From Lachnospiraceae bacterium (GTDB taxonomy: Bacteria > Bacillota > Clostridia > Lachnospirales > Lachnospiraceae): DNA of 64,000 nucleotides. Below, piece by piece: positions 35,835-44,576 of this stretch. The stretch's first letter is position 1; every line of letters begins with the position of its first letter. The notes below the pieces were generated by a model. The model did no database searches. It saw only the letters and a program-made list of their open reading frames with translations, and was not told where the DNA came from. Location of the stretch: positions 178,580 through 242,579 of the forward strand of contig JAFVXW010000085.1 of NCBI GenBank assembly GCA_017500935.1, read 5' to 3'. The position numbers and the translations under genes were made by a program.

Positions 35835-35865
35835 TTCAACGATTCTCAAAATGAGAATCGTTGAA
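35835..35865. promoter_or_regulatory. perfect palindrome before the metallopeptidase gene
   Basis: TTCAACGATTCTCA and TGAGAATCGTTGAA, 14-base perfect arms with an AAA centre, between the 35880-37106 gene and the metallopeptidase gene. No T run follows, so an operator is at least as likely as a terminator. It has some likeness to Fur/Zur-type boxes, but I would not name a regulator. Confidence 0.5.
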
Positions 35866-35879
35866 TATTGTATCACATA

Positions 35880-37106
35880 TTACATAATATAGGTATCCGC
35901 ATTCACAATTTTCGTAGAAAGCAAATCTTTAATTCCATCCATCAACCCCATTCCTTCATTTCCGTCCCCGGTTCCTCCGATTTTAGCCACATTCCGGGCG
36001 ATGGCAGCAATCGCACTTTCCTGTTCCTCTGTACAGGAAACCTTTGCGCAGTTTTCAATCATAAGCCTGTCAAGTATCAGTTCCGGTGTTACATCCTCTG
36101 CAATCTTTATTACAGCAGCATTCTGCACCAGTACCTTATTAGGTGAGCTTTCGAGTAAGATTGTGTCAATTCTCGCGCTGGGCTTATTTTCGATGATTCT
36201 TCCTTCCCATACAAACTTAATGCTATGATACTCTGCCTTCAGTTCCCGGAAGAATTCTTCCTGATTCTTCTTTAACGTAACCATATCTTTGACGATCAGC
36301 TTATCCACTTTCGCAGCAAGTTCCTTTAAATCACAGTTTTCATCGACCTTTACGGATCCATATACATAAATCTTTCCGCCATTCTTTTCTACCAGATCGT
36401 CATTCAAAACAGCATTGCCATAAATCAGAGTCATTCCTTCGGGAATCACTTCAAAAATAACTGTTTCATCAAACAAAGCGACTGCAGACTCTATCATTTC
36501 TTCCGGAACAATAAGTTTTTGGGTAATAAACTGCACATTCTTACGAACCAGTTTTTCCAGTTCCACCCCTCTGTCCTGTACGATTACTTCATCCTTAACA
36601 TAATATTTTCCATTTTCTTTTGCTCTTAACGGAAAATATTTATCAATGACAAATGTGTCTTCCAAAACCACACAATCATCCGGATATAATGTAACAGAAC
36701 CGTTTGCGGTTAACTTACTTAAATTTCCCTCCAGACTCTTCGGGCATCTTACAGAACCGTTTACATGAATTCTTTCATATTTTTCCATTACGGATTCTGC
36801 ACCACTCTTAATGATCAGCGCACCATTTACCACCAAAACGGTATGTTCAACAACTGCCGTTGTTCCAGAGATTTCATAGGAACCATTGATCGTCTGCAGA
36901 TTTGCGTCAACTGCATCTGGGATCTCAATCATACAATCCTGATTGATCGTGAATGGAAGACGATTCAGAATACTTTTACTGGTTTCATTTACAACGATCA
37001 CATCTGCATTGACCAAAATCTTTTCAAAGCCGCTGTAATCTTCCTCCTTGATTTTTCTTGTATCACACAGATCACAATTCAGTACATAATTTTTCTTATT
37101 GAACAT
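35880..37106 (-). CDS. repeat-containing protein coupled to an ECF sigma factor
   Basis: 408 residues from the ATG at 37106 (GGAGG upstream), overlapping the sigma gene end by 11 bases. Not assigned to a known function. The chain shows repeated short beta-strand units, such as VVEHTVLVVNGALIIKSG, YERIHVNGSVRCP, LTANGSVTLYPDD and GKIYVYGSVKVD, which suggest a beta-helix-like fold as in bactofilins and polymer-forming proteins. Two CxxC-type cysteines are near the N-terminus (NCDLCDT). No membrane segment. Because it is translationally coupled to the sigma gene it could act as its regulator or its output. Confidence 0.6.
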   Translation of the reverse strand: MFNKKNYVLNCDLCDTRKIKEEDYSGFEKILVNADVIVVNETSKSILNRLPFTINQDCMIEIPDAVDANLQTINGSYEISGTTAVVEHTVLVVNGALIIKSGAESVMEKYERIHVNGSVRCPKSLEGNLSKLTANGSVTLYPDDCVVLEDTFVIDKYFPLRAKENGKYYVKDEVIVQDRGVELEKLVRKNVQFITQKLIVPEEMIESAVALFDETVIFEVIPEGMTLIYGNAVLNDDLVEKNGGKIYVYGSVKVDENCDLKELAAKVDKLIVKDMVTLKKNQEEFFRELKAEYHSIKFVWEGRIIENKPSARIDTILLESSPNKVLVQNAAVIKIAEDVTPELILDRLMIENCAKVSCTEEQESAIAAIARNVAKIGGTGDGNEGMGLMDGIKDLLSTKIVNADTYIM

Positions 37107-37569
37107 ATTTTTTCCCTCCAAGTGCTTCTTTTAAATGCTGACGGGCAGAAGAAAGTTTAAAACGAACAGTTCCCGGCGGTAAGGAAAGGATTTTTCCAAT
37201 CTGGCTGGAATTGTAACCTTCCAGATAACGCATTGCAAAAATAACACCTTCCATATCTGGCAAAGCTGCCAGCAGCTCTTCCCACTCCACACTCTCCATA
37301 TCATCTGATATGATTTGCTGTTGTGGAAATTCATCAACAATAGCCTCTTTGCTGTTATGCCTGACTTGATCAACATATAGATTTTTTGTTGTCCGATACA
37401 GCCAGGAACGACATTGCTGCATCTGCATGGATGATAAAAGATCCTCATGAAGCATCGCGCGCAAAAATGCTTCCTGTACCAACTCTTCTGCAGTATGCTG
37501 ATTCCCTGTCATGTTTCGGCACCAGTTTACCAATTCCTGATAAAACTGTTCATATAGTTTCTCAACCAT
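37096..37569 (-). CDS. ECF RNA polymerase sigma factor
   Basis: 157 residues from the ATG at 37569, with AAAGGA nine bases before it. Region 2 includes HTAEELVQEAFLRAM (core -10 recognition) and SWLYRTTKNLYVDQVR. Region 4 has YLEGYNSSQIGKILSLPPGT and VRFKLSSARQHLKEAL. There is no membrane anti-sigma gene downstream; instead the repeat protein at 35880-37106 overlaps it. Upstream, AAC, 17 bases, CGT (about 37600-37623, minus strand) has the form of an ECF-type promoter and could be its own target. Confidence 0.85.
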   Translation of the reverse strand: MVEKLYEQFYQELVNWCRNMTGNQHTAEELVQEAFLRAMLHEDLLSSMQMQQCRSWLYRTTKNLYVDQVRHNSKEAIVDEFPQQQIISDDMESVEWEELLAALPDMEGVIFAMRYLEGYNSSQIGKILSLPPGTVRFKLSSARQHLKEALGGKKYVQ

Positions 37570-37671
37570 CTTTTGCATTCCTTTCTTTGCCTTTCACTTA
37601 TAAAACGTATCAGAAAGGAAAAGTGTTGAATCTTTAAAAAAAATATATATCAAGTATCTGCCAAACGCTCT

Positions 37672-38394
37672 TTATACATAATGAATCACCAATTCCCCAA
37701 AGATCACATCTCCGCTAATCAGCAGCTTATTCTCTCCATTGGGATCGCAGGTTCCGCATACAGATACATTCCCGAAAATCTGATCAGTATTAGTGGAAAC
37801 AGCCCAGCATGCCGGCACATATATATTGGCATTTCCAAAGATCACATCCACAAATACCTTGGCCCGATGCTCCTTCAGCACAGCCTCTGTCAGATATACA
37901 GAAACCTCACCAAAAATGCAATCAGAATTCACTTTGCTTAACTCCTGACTTTTGATGTATTTTACAGAACTGCCAAAAATCACATCCTGCTGCACTACAT
38001 CTCCTTCTTCCGTTATCATCAGTTCATCAGACTCTCCCCATTTGACACCGGACATATCTTCTGTGAACAAATGATTACGAATATGTCTGCTTTTTGTTGG
38101 AAAAAGCATGTTAAGACCAATTGTTCCTAACAACGCAACTCCCAATACCGTCCAGGGTGTCAGATTTTCCATATGCAGAAGAGTGTCATTGACTATGATA
38201 AAAAATGCTGCCGAGAAAAGAATATTTCCCCATCTCCGCTTCACAATTCCATTGACACAAATCCCTATCAGTATTACAGAAAATAAAATGTTCCAAAATC
38301 CCATTCCCTGCAGATACCCCAGTTTGTTTACCACCAGCGCTACTGCTGCCAGAATGAACAAAATTCCCCAAAGAATATTTTTCCTTACTTTCAT
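37672..38394 (-). CDS. LiaF-like membrane protein
   Basis: 240 residues. Four short membrane segments occupy residues 8-100, followed by a cytoplasmic or surface beta-rich domain with repeats of the LiaF C-terminal type (DVIFGSSVKYIKSQ, DCIFGEVSVYL, VDVIFGNANIYVP, ISGDVIFGELVI). LiaF/YvqF proteins tune cell-envelope stress signalling. The start overlaps the LytTR gene stop by four bases, so the LytTR regulator and this protein form a unit in which LiaF probably modulates or is the target of the regulator. Confidence 0.8.
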   Translation of the reverse strand: MKVRKNILWGILFILAAVALVVNKLGYLQGMGFWNILFSVILIGICVNGIVKRRWGNILFSAAFFIIVNDTLLHMENLTPWTVLGVALLGTIGLNMLFPTKSRHIRNHLFTEDMSGVKWGESDELMITEEGDVVQQDVIFGSSVKYIKSQELSKVNSDCIFGEVSVYLTEAVLKEHRAKVFVDVIFGNANIYVPACWAVSTNTDQIFGNVSVCGTCDPNGENKLLISGDVIFGELVIHYV

Positions 38395-38852
38395 ATATTT
38401 CTCCTCTTTTCTCCCATTCGCTCTATCAGGGCTTTGTAATAATTACGTGATACATAAACCTTTTTGATACTGTCAGAAAACTCTATCACGCTGGATGCTG
38501 TCAGATTTCTTGTAATAGAATAGATCCGATTCAGGTTCACGATGGTTGATTTCGATATTCTCATAAAGCTGCCCGGCAGCATTTCTTCCAATTCATACAG
38601 CCGGTATTGCGTTTCATACATTTTGTCTGCTGTATGAGCGCTGACAGTTTTCCCCTCTGTTTCAAAGAAAAGAATTTGCTCCTGCGGTACAAAGTAATCC
38701 GTTTCTCCTCTGGTCAGGACAAGGCTTTTTGTATTGCTTCCAATGTCGCTTACAATGTTCTGCAACTTTAATACCGATTCATTTATCCGGGCACATCGTA
38801 TAACAACCTCGTCTTCTGTCAAATCCTCATGTATTTCTATTCTGACTTTCAT
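38391..38852 (-). CDS. LytTR-domain transcriptional regulator
   Basis: 153 residues. No receiver domain is present; the C-terminal LytTR DNA-binding domain spans about residues 55-148 (YFVPQEQILFFETEGKTVSA, then GSFMRISKSTIVNLNRIYSI and VYVSRNYYKALIERM). Such free LytTR proteins in Firmicutes usually pair with a small membrane protein that inhibits them; here that is the coupled LiaF-like gene. Likely an envelope-stress or growth-phase switch, by analogy. Confidence 0.87.
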   Translation of the reverse strand: MKVRIEIHEDLTEDEVVIRCARINESVLKLQNIVSDIGSNTKSLVLTRGETDYFVPQEQILFFETEGKTVSAHTADKMYETQYRLYELEEMLPGSFMRISKSTIVNLNRIYSITRNLTASSVIEFSDSIKKVYVSRNYYKALIERMGEKRRNI

Positions 38853-39004
38853 TTATGTATCTCACCTCCTCCGTTTCTTGTTAATCTCATTATATCGAAC
38901 ATTTCTGCGGTGTAAATATCACTGACGTAAGCAGTAAAAAACTGGGGTTAAGAGGTAAGGATTCCTGTTGCAAGAAACGACTGTAAGTTCTGTTTCCCGA
39001 TCAG

Positions 39005-39034
39005 TAAAAATGTGGCGAGATTTTCCCGCCACAT
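39005..39034 (-). terminator. terminator of the large sigma-like gene
   Basis: On the minus strand ATGTGGCG pairs with CGCCACAT (nine-base loop), followed by T5. It lies 55 bases after the stop at 39090. Confidence 0.85.
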
Positions 39035-39089
39035 TAATAAATCGCTTTTAGATACCTTACATAAAATTCTGCTTATCAAACGTTGTTTC

Positions 39090-40715
39090 TTATTTCTCCA
39101 CACTCATCCAGCAGCCTTCCGCGCCGATTCCATCTTCCGGCGGAGTCAGAACGCCTTTCTCAATCAGAATTTCCACCAGTGCATCCAGTACAGGCGCATT
39201 TGCTAAATCATTGGCAAACTCCCACTCTCCCAGCAAATAATCAGGAACGTTCCTACGGATCAACTCTGCGATCTTTTCAGCGACCACTTCTGCATCCAGT
39301 TCAAAATATCCCTTCTGAAGACCCTTGCTGATATCGAACAGCCTGTCCATATCCTTCCTATCGCTTACAAGAATCTTCGTATAGAGAATTTCCCCATCAC
39401 GATACAGATAGCCACAGTCAATTGCTTTAGCTGCATGTTCTTTCTCAATCTCAGAAAGTGATTTGATATCCAGTCCTTCGATTGCGCGGATTGCAAGCTG
39501 AATCTGCGTATCGCTCGCCATGTTCAAACCGCAGTGAAAATGTGGTTTGATACGTGTAATATAAATATTGTCGAGATTGATTTTTTTATATCCGCATACA
39601 TTATCAGCGCCCAAGCCGTCCCAACCGACACCATAATCTTTTCCGTAATCCACATAGCCAAACACATTGAAAGGCCTTTTCCCGCATGATGACTGGGAAA
39701 AATATTTTTCTTCCAGGATTTTTCTGACATTACAGGAAAAGGCTCCTGCTATCACATAAATCTGCTGCCAAAGGACGAGATTCAGATCCACCTTTTTATT
39801 CAGATACGGGAACTCCGGATATTTCTCCTTATGCCGTTCAATAAATTCAGTAATAGTATTACAAATCTTTGGCAGCTGCTCCTCATAGATTGTATTTGCC
39901 GCCTCCATCACATCCTTATCGAACAATACGAAATTAATCGCATATCTGCCATTCTCCAGTCTGCGAAGGAGACCATATTCTCCATTTGTGCCTTTTGTCA
40001 GAATCTCCAGTTCCTCTTCCACATAAACAGTAGGCACATTGAGCTCACTTGCAATCTCAGAAGCACTCATAGCCTTCTTGCGGCACAGCCACACAATATG
40101 TTTGGAAAACTGTCTGGTACATACATCCCTGGGATCCCCCCAGAAAGGATCTCCGTTTCCCCAGATATTATATTCGATCTTATCAAGCAATACCGGTCTG
40201 TTACAGAATTCAGCCATTTCTTCTACCTCGCTCTTTACTTTTTTCCTTGCTGAAAACAATCTCTGACGAACGGCAACTTCACTGGAATTTAAATGGTCCG
40301 CAATCTGTGCTGTTGAAAGTCCTTCTATGTAAAACAAGATCATAACGTCACGGTATGCTTTAGTCAAAAATGAGATCCGACGGTACACTGCGCCAAGCAG
40401 CTCATCACTGTCATCCTCCATCTTTTCATCAGCGATATACGGAATAATCTCTTCCGCATCACCTTCATAGACCATATCCGCATGTTTCCTTCTTTTTTCT
40501 GAAAAATCGGCATACACATTCCGTGCGATCTTCCAGATATAGGAATACACATTTTCAATTTCACCCTTGTTTTTTGCTGCCTTCACCAAGGCAAAAAAGA
40601 TATCTGAACATAGATCCTGTGCTTCATAGCTATCGTTTGTTCTGGCATAGCAGAAGCTGTACAGCTTTTCCAGCAGTTCATCATCAAAATAATTCAGCAA
40701 TTCCTGTTTTTTCAT
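39090..40715 (-). CDS. ECF-like sigma factor with long C-terminal extension
   Basis: 541 residues. Residues 1-80 are sigma region 2 (DSYEAQDLCSDIFFALVKAA, YSYIWKIARNVYADF). Residues 110-165 are region 4 (YIEGLSTAQIADHLNSSEVA, VRQRLFSARKKVK). A third helix-turn-helix, SASEIASELNVPTVYVEEEL, lies near residue 220, and the remaining 300 residues are soluble and of unknown fold, with no membrane segment. The extension may sense a ligand or act as a built-in anti-sigma domain. ECF groups with C-terminal extensions are known, but I do not recognise this one. Has its own terminator. Confidence 0.75.
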   Translation of the reverse strand: MKKQELLNYFDDELLEKLYSFCYARTNDSYEAQDLCSDIFFALVKAAKNKGEIENVYSYIWKIARNVYADFSEKRRKHADMVYEGDAEEIIPYIADEKMEDDSDELLGAVYRRISFLTKAYRDVMILFYIEGLSTAQIADHLNSSEVAVRQRLFSARKKVKSEVEEMAEFCNRPVLLDKIEYNIWGNGDPFWGDPRDVCTRQFSKHIVWLCRKKAMSASEIASELNVPTVYVEEELEILTKGTNGEYGLLRRLENGRYAINFVLFDKDVMEAANTIYEEQLPKICNTITEFIERHKEKYPEFPYLNKKVDLNLVLWQQIYVIAGAFSCNVRKILEEKYFSQSSCGKRPFNVFGYVDYGKDYGVGWDGLGADNVCGYKKINLDNIYITRIKPHFHCGLNMASDTQIQLAIRAIEGLDIKSLSEIEKEHAAKAIDCGYLYRDGEILYTKILVSDRKDMDRLFDISKGLQKGYFELDAEVVAEKIAELIRRNVPDYLLGEWEFANDLANAPVLDALVEILIEKGVLTPPEDGIGAEGCWMSVEK

Positions 40716-40876
40716 GTTTTTCTCCGAAGCTATTGATCAATGCTTTCATCTGTATAGTCTCTGTAATTTTCATAATGTTAGGTTGTCTGTAGAATTTATT
40801 TTCTATTTAACAGAATTGATAGACATAAATCAAGAGTCATATCACAAATCAAGATATGTAACTTTCTCATCCACAT

Positions 40877-40885
40877 TGATATAAT
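40877..40885 (+). promoter_or_regulatory. extended -10 promoter of XRE-TPR paralogue 2
   Basis: TGATATAAT: a perfect TATAAT with the TG extended element, 35 bases before the ribosome binding site AAAAGGAG of the gene at 40927. The -35 region is weak. Confidence 0.55.
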
Positions 40886-40926
40886 GCACATAGAAGCTTC
40901 TAATAAAAACAAAAAGGAGTATCTTC

Positions 40927-41856
40927 ATGAAAAGCACTGTTTTTGCTGATAACCTAAAAAAATTTCGACTTGCCAAAAACCTGACACAGGAACAGGTGGC
41001 AGCTCATCTTTGTGTTAACACCCAGACTGTATCTCGTTGGGAATGCGCAAGTACACTCCCCGATGCCCTGACTCTTCCTGACCTTGCCAGACTATACGGC
41101 GTCACCGTTGATGATTTTTACAAAGAACGTTCTGTGGCATATGACAACTACGCTCAGCGTCTTTCTTCTGTATATGAAAAGACCAGAAAACCTGAGGACT
41201 TCTTCCGGTGCACTCTTGAATACGAGAAAATGATAGCAGCTGGCGAACTTTCTATGGCTGACCGTTGGAACTACGCTACTGTCCATCATTTCATGATGCG
41301 CTATTGCAAGGATACCGCCCTTACCTGGTATGAGAAGGTTCTTTCTGATGATCCCCAGAAGAATCTTCATATTTATGAAAGAGCCCTTTCTCTTCGTGAT
41401 CATCTGCTTTTTGAAATTGGTAAGGGCGATGAGGTACTCTCACGCCAGAAAGAATTGGCAGAGCAAAATCCTGACTCTTCTCTAAACTGGGAACATCTGG
41501 TTGAACTGTACCTCTATGCACATCAGTATGAAGAAGCATATAACTATTTCCAAAAAGCCATTAAAAAATTTCCCAACAGTTGGGTTCTTTACATTTTTGG
41601 CGGAGATATCTGCGCAGCTCTCAAAAAATATGAGGAGGCATTCCAGTATTGGGATAAAGCCGGTGAGATAGGCACGGCCTTTTATGACGAATTGTATTGT
41701 AAAGCTATCTGCTATAATAATATGGGCGAATACGAAAAAGCCATTTCCTTATACCTTGAGATTGCTCAGAAACTTCGGTCAGATCATTATGATGAAGAGG
41801 CTGAAATGGCAGAAAAAGAAGCCCATGATATCCGACTCAAGAGAAACCTCACCTGA
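40927..41856 (+). CDS. XRE-family regulator with TPR domain (paralogue 2)
   Basis: 309 residues, the same layout as the gene at 32682-33605. The HTH is FADNLKKFRLAKNLTQEQVA with recognition helix NTQTVSRWECAS. TPR-like repeats include EAYNYFQKAIKKFPNSWVLY, FGGDICAALKKYEEAFQYWD and YNNMGEYEKAISLYLEIAQK. The HTHs of the two paralogues are near-identical in key positions (SRWEC), so they may bind related operators while their TPR parts answer different signals. Transcribed alone, opposite to its neighbours. Confidence 0.82.
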   Translation: MKSTVFADNLKKFRLAKNLTQEQVAAHLCVNTQTVSRWECASTLPDALTLPDLARLYGVTVDDFYKERSVAYDNYAQRLSSVYEKTRKPEDFFRCTLEYEKMIAAGELSMADRWNYATVHHFMMRYCKDTALTWYEKVLSDDPQKNLHIYERALSLRDHLLFEIGKGDEVLSRQKELAEQNPDSSLNWEHLVELYLYAHQYEEAYNYFQKAIKKFPNSWVLYIFGGDICAALKKYEEAFQYWDKAGEIGTAFYDELYCKAICYNNMGEYEKAISLYLEIAQKLRSDHYDEEAEMAEKEAHDIRLKRNLT

Positions 41857-41904
41857 TTTTTGGAGAGAATTTCCCATTTCTCAACTTCCATAAGTTAATA
41901 TAAA

Positions 41905-41945
41905 AGCGGTTGCCGGATAGTCTCCTCCACTATCTGGCAACCGCT
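41905..41945. terminator. two-way terminator between convergent genes
   Basis: AGCGGTTGCCGGATAGT pairs with ACTATCTGGCAACCGCT (one mismatch-tolerant G-T position), between the XRE-TPR gene on plus and the kinase-like gene on minus. T-rich sequence on the plus side. Confidence 0.82.
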
Positions 41946-41952
41946 CTCATTT

Positions 41953-42462
41953 TCACTGGTAAAACATCTCCAGGATCTTTTTTGCAACCTGCTCTGGCGA
42001 AAGAAAAGTTGTGTCTATTTCAGGATACTCGAAATCATCATAGAAATAAAATGTATTTCTCATGCCCCGTTCCACGCGTTCGCTGTCTCTGTTATCTTTG
42101 ATCGAGCGTCTTTTGTTCTCCTCATACTCACATTTCAATATGACAATGTGCTCATCAAAACTTATGTCTTCCTCTCTTAATCTACGGATCACTTCGTCAT
42201 AGATTTCTTTTCTTTCTCCATGAAAACCATAGGGAAAAATAACAGTCTCGATATCGTCACATAGCAGATAATTTCTGAATAAGCAAAAAATATTGTCTGT
42301 TACAGTTTTCTTCGTTGTTTCCGTAAACTGAAACGGGTTGATGGCTCTGCACCAATCTGCATCCACATATGCGCTGTGTGTACAAAGCTGTAGTAATACA
42401 TCTGATGTTGTAGTTTTCCCAACTCCATTTGCTCCGACGATTGTGATCAATCTTTTACGCAT
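41953..42462 (-). CDS. P-loop nucleotide kinase-like protein
   Basis: 169 residues starting MRKRLITIVGANGVGKTTTS, a Walker A at residues 10-17 (GANGVGKT). An acidic DADWCR follows, as in small kinases of the AAA_33/shikimate-kinase-like group, and a lid-type Arg-rich stretch is present (KRRSIKDNRDSERVERGMRN). It probably phosphorylates a small molecule; the substrate is unknown. It starts one base after the stop of the winged-helix gene upstream, as third gene of the DUF3795 operon. Confidence 0.75.
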   Translation of the reverse strand: MRKRLITIVGANGVGKTTTSDVLLQLCTHSAYVDADWCRAINPFQFTETTKKTVTDNIFCLFRNYLLCDDIETVIFPYGFHGERKEIYDEVIRRLREEDISFDEHIVILKCEYEENKRRSIKDNRDSERVERGMRNTFYFYDDFEYPEIDTTFLSPEQVAKKILEMFYQ

Positions 42463-42463
42463 T

Positions 42464-43510
42464 CTATAATTCCTTTCCCATAAACCGCAAAGGCATCTTT
42501 CCGTAGTTTACAGTCCGGACAGCCTCAACAATTTCGTCCTTACGGTTCATTGCATCCGGCAGATCACATACAATGTCATTCAGATCATACGGACCGTTCC
42601 GGAAATGTCCCACCGAAGCCCCATGAAACTCACCATCTATCAATAGGTACTGAAGAGGTTCGTGGTCATAATCGAGATCTTCCGTCATTCCTTTTATCGT
42701 TTCCTTCAGGACATGCTCATGGGCTTTATAAATGAAGTCATTCCGGTGGATCGCATAAACAAAATTCATCTTCTTTGGCTCATAATTTTCCAGCAGTCTG
42801 GCATCACTCGTCAGCATGTAACCGGCTTCTGACACTGCTAGTATCCCTTCTGTAACCAACTCGTTAACTGCCAGCTTGATCTCTTTTTCTGGAAGTTTGT
42901 AAAATGACTTCGCCATTGCTGTGTCGAACCATACAATTCTGTAAGCAAATCGCTGCAGTACAATCTTAAGGCTTCTAAGTCTGGTGTATTTGTTGGGATC
43001 CACCTCCGGAAACATCTCCGCAAATCTATACCAGCCGCGATCCCATTCTCCATCATATTGGTCTTCATAAACTAGAAATGCTTCCTGTAATCGATGAAGA
43101 ATCTGTGTGATCTGCTTTACAAGCATGCCGGTTTCTTCTTTGATCTGCTGAATGGTAAATGGTCCCGCTGTTTCAATAAGCTCAAGAACCTGCAACTGTT
43201 CATGAGTAGTTTTGGTAAGAGGCTTTCTATAGAGACCTGCGAACAACTCCATATCTTCCGGCACGATCCATCCCAGATTACCGCCTGAAAAGCGACCTTT
43301 GAGCAGTCTGCGGTCAAGCTGACGTTCCCGGTTAAATTCGATATCATCGAAGTCACCCCGGAACGTGAGTGTGGGAGGTTGTCCAAAGCCATTCCAGTAT
43401 ACATTCTGTCCCGGCTGAGTATCCCGATACAGCTTTATGTATTCATCTTCATTCGCTTTATTTGTGAAACATTGACGTTCCATACGCAGAGAGATTATTT
43501 TGTCATTCAT
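42464..43510 (-). CDS. winged-helix DNA-binding protein, AlkZ-like (HTH_42)
   Basis: 348 residues resembling the HTH_42/AlkZ-like family, which includes DNA glycosylases that unhook alkylated or cross-linked bases. Seen here: tandem winged helices (TAGPFTIQQIKEETGMLVKQ near residue 114, LPEKEIKLAVNELVTEGILA near 208) and a C-terminal beta-rich domain (LLIDGEFHGASVGHF). The catalytic QxQ motif of AlkZ is not obvious, so a regulatory role is possible. Overlaps closely with DUF3795 (one-base gap) and the kinase gene. Confidence 0.55.
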   Translation of the reverse strand: MNDKIISLRMERQCFTNKANEDEYIKLYRDTQPGQNVYWNGFGQPPTLTFRGDFDDIEFNRERQLDRRLLKGRFSGGNLGWIVPEDMELFAGLYRKPLTKTTHEQLQVLELIETAGPFTIQQIKEETGMLVKQITQILHRLQEAFLVYEDQYDGEWDRGWYRFAEMFPEVDPNKYTRLRSLKIVLQRFAYRIVWFDTAMAKSFYKLPEKEIKLAVNELVTEGILAVSEAGYMLTSDARLLENYEPKKMNFVYAIHRNDFIYKAHEHVLKETIKGMTEDLDYDHEPLQYLLIDGEFHGASVGHFRNGPYDLNDIVCDLPDAMNRKDEIVEAVRTVNYGKMPLRFMGKEL

Positions 43511-43511
43511 T

Positions 43512-43796
43512 TTACTTCTCCCGCTTCGACTCTACATGCCAACGCTTACACTGCTCCACCCTTGCTCCCGGCGGATTGTCGCCATGCTCCTTGTCGAGAT
43601 AAGAATATGCATATAGCTGCTCGCAAGGAATATCCGGGCATTCACCGCAATGAACAAACCCTTTATTTTGACAGCAAACTGCAATCGGACATTCTCCGTG
43701 AAAAGGATGTCCGTTTGTTTCTATACAACCACCACATCCGCAGCTTTCTTTATACTCACATCCTGTGCAGTGGAGTCCACATCTTGAATCTATCAT
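43512..43796 (-). CDS. DUF3795 cysteine-rich protein
   Basis: 94 residues with 14 cysteines, many in CxxC spacing: CGLHCTGCEYKESCGCGGC at residues 6-24, then GECPIAVCCQNKGFVHCGEC. Matches DUF3795, whose members are thought to bind metal or an iron-sulfur cluster. The CPDIPCEQLYAYSYLDKEHG C-terminal block is also family-typical. First gene of a three-gene operon with the winged-helix and kinase-like genes. Function unknown. Confidence 0.8.
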   Translation of the reverse strand: MIDSRCGLHCTGCEYKESCGCGGCIETNGHPFHGECPIAVCCQNKGFVHCGECPDIPCEQLYAYSYLDKEHGDNPPGARVEQCKRWHVESKREK

Positions 43797-43852
43797 ATCG
43801 TTCTCCCAAATTTCTTTTATAGCATATTCAGAAACGTATTAACATTCTATGG

Positions 43853-44524
43853 CTATTTTGTAATCCAAGGAACCGGATCTCCCTGCTCCAATATCCCAGG
43901 ACCAAATCCCTGTGTTTCTCCAGTTTCCGGATTGACCGGCTGGTCGATCTGAAACAGGTAACCATTCTTTCCATATCTGCCAAGCTTATTTTGGTCATAA
44001 TACGCGTCATCCATGCAAATATTGACAGCCTTCAGAGCGACCGTAGCTTCACCGCTGCCTTCAAAAAGGTCGTGTTCCCATAACAATTCACATTCAATAT
44101 TTAAGAAACACTCTTTAATCCGCGGTGCATTGACCTTTACCGCCGGTTCTGCTGTTAACCCTGCAGCAGAGATCTCATCCGTGTCAAATCCGTTATTTCC
44201 TATTGTTTTGATACAACGATCATAAATGTCATTGGAAGGAAAGTTAATAACGCATACCTTAGTTTCTTTCAGTGAACGGTACATATGTCCACCCTTATCA
44301 ACCTTTCCCAGAATACAAATAAAGTTCTCCACACTGCCACCTACAAAAGCCGCCCAGGACTGCAGGCAGGCATTTTCTTTTCCGTTTGATTTCCACCCCG
44401 TGACAACAAATACCAATGACGGCATACCTGCCACAAAATCATACCAGGACATATTACCGCAGGCTCTTAAATACTCATCTGTAAATCTCTCTGGTCTGTC
44501 AGTGATACTAATTTCTTTTTTCAT
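43853..44524 (-). CDS. flavin reductase family protein
   Basis: 223 residues of the FMN-binding split-barrel flavin reductase-like (DIM6/NTAB) family. PSLVFVVTGWKSNGKENAC (about residues 35-53) is the first barrel strand pair and flavin contact, followed by SWAAFVGGSVENFICILGKV and MYRSLKETKVCVINFPS. It reduces or carries flavin with NAD(P)H in related proteins. GGAG lies before the ATG. The WYL regulator gene lies 52 bases upstream on the same strand, so it may control this gene. Confidence 0.82.
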   Translation of the reverse strand: MKKEISITDRPERFTDEYLRACGNMSWYDFVAGMPSLVFVVTGWKSNGKENACLQSWAAFVGGSVENFICILGKVDKGGHMYRSLKETKVCVINFPSNDIYDRCIKTIGNNGFDTDEISAAGLTAEPAVKVNAPRIKECFLNIECELLWEHDLFEGSGEATVALKAVNICMDDAYYDQNKLGRYGKNGYLFQIDQPVNPETGETQGFGPGILEQGDPVPWITK

Positions 44525-44576
44525 GACAACTTCTCCTTTTTTTCAATCGTAACATACCAAACATGACACCCGTATG

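Noticed and set aside
35835-35865. Palindrome as intrinsic terminator of the 35880-37106 gene
   Set aside because: No T-run follows on the minus strand, so it is listed as an operator-like site rather than a terminator.
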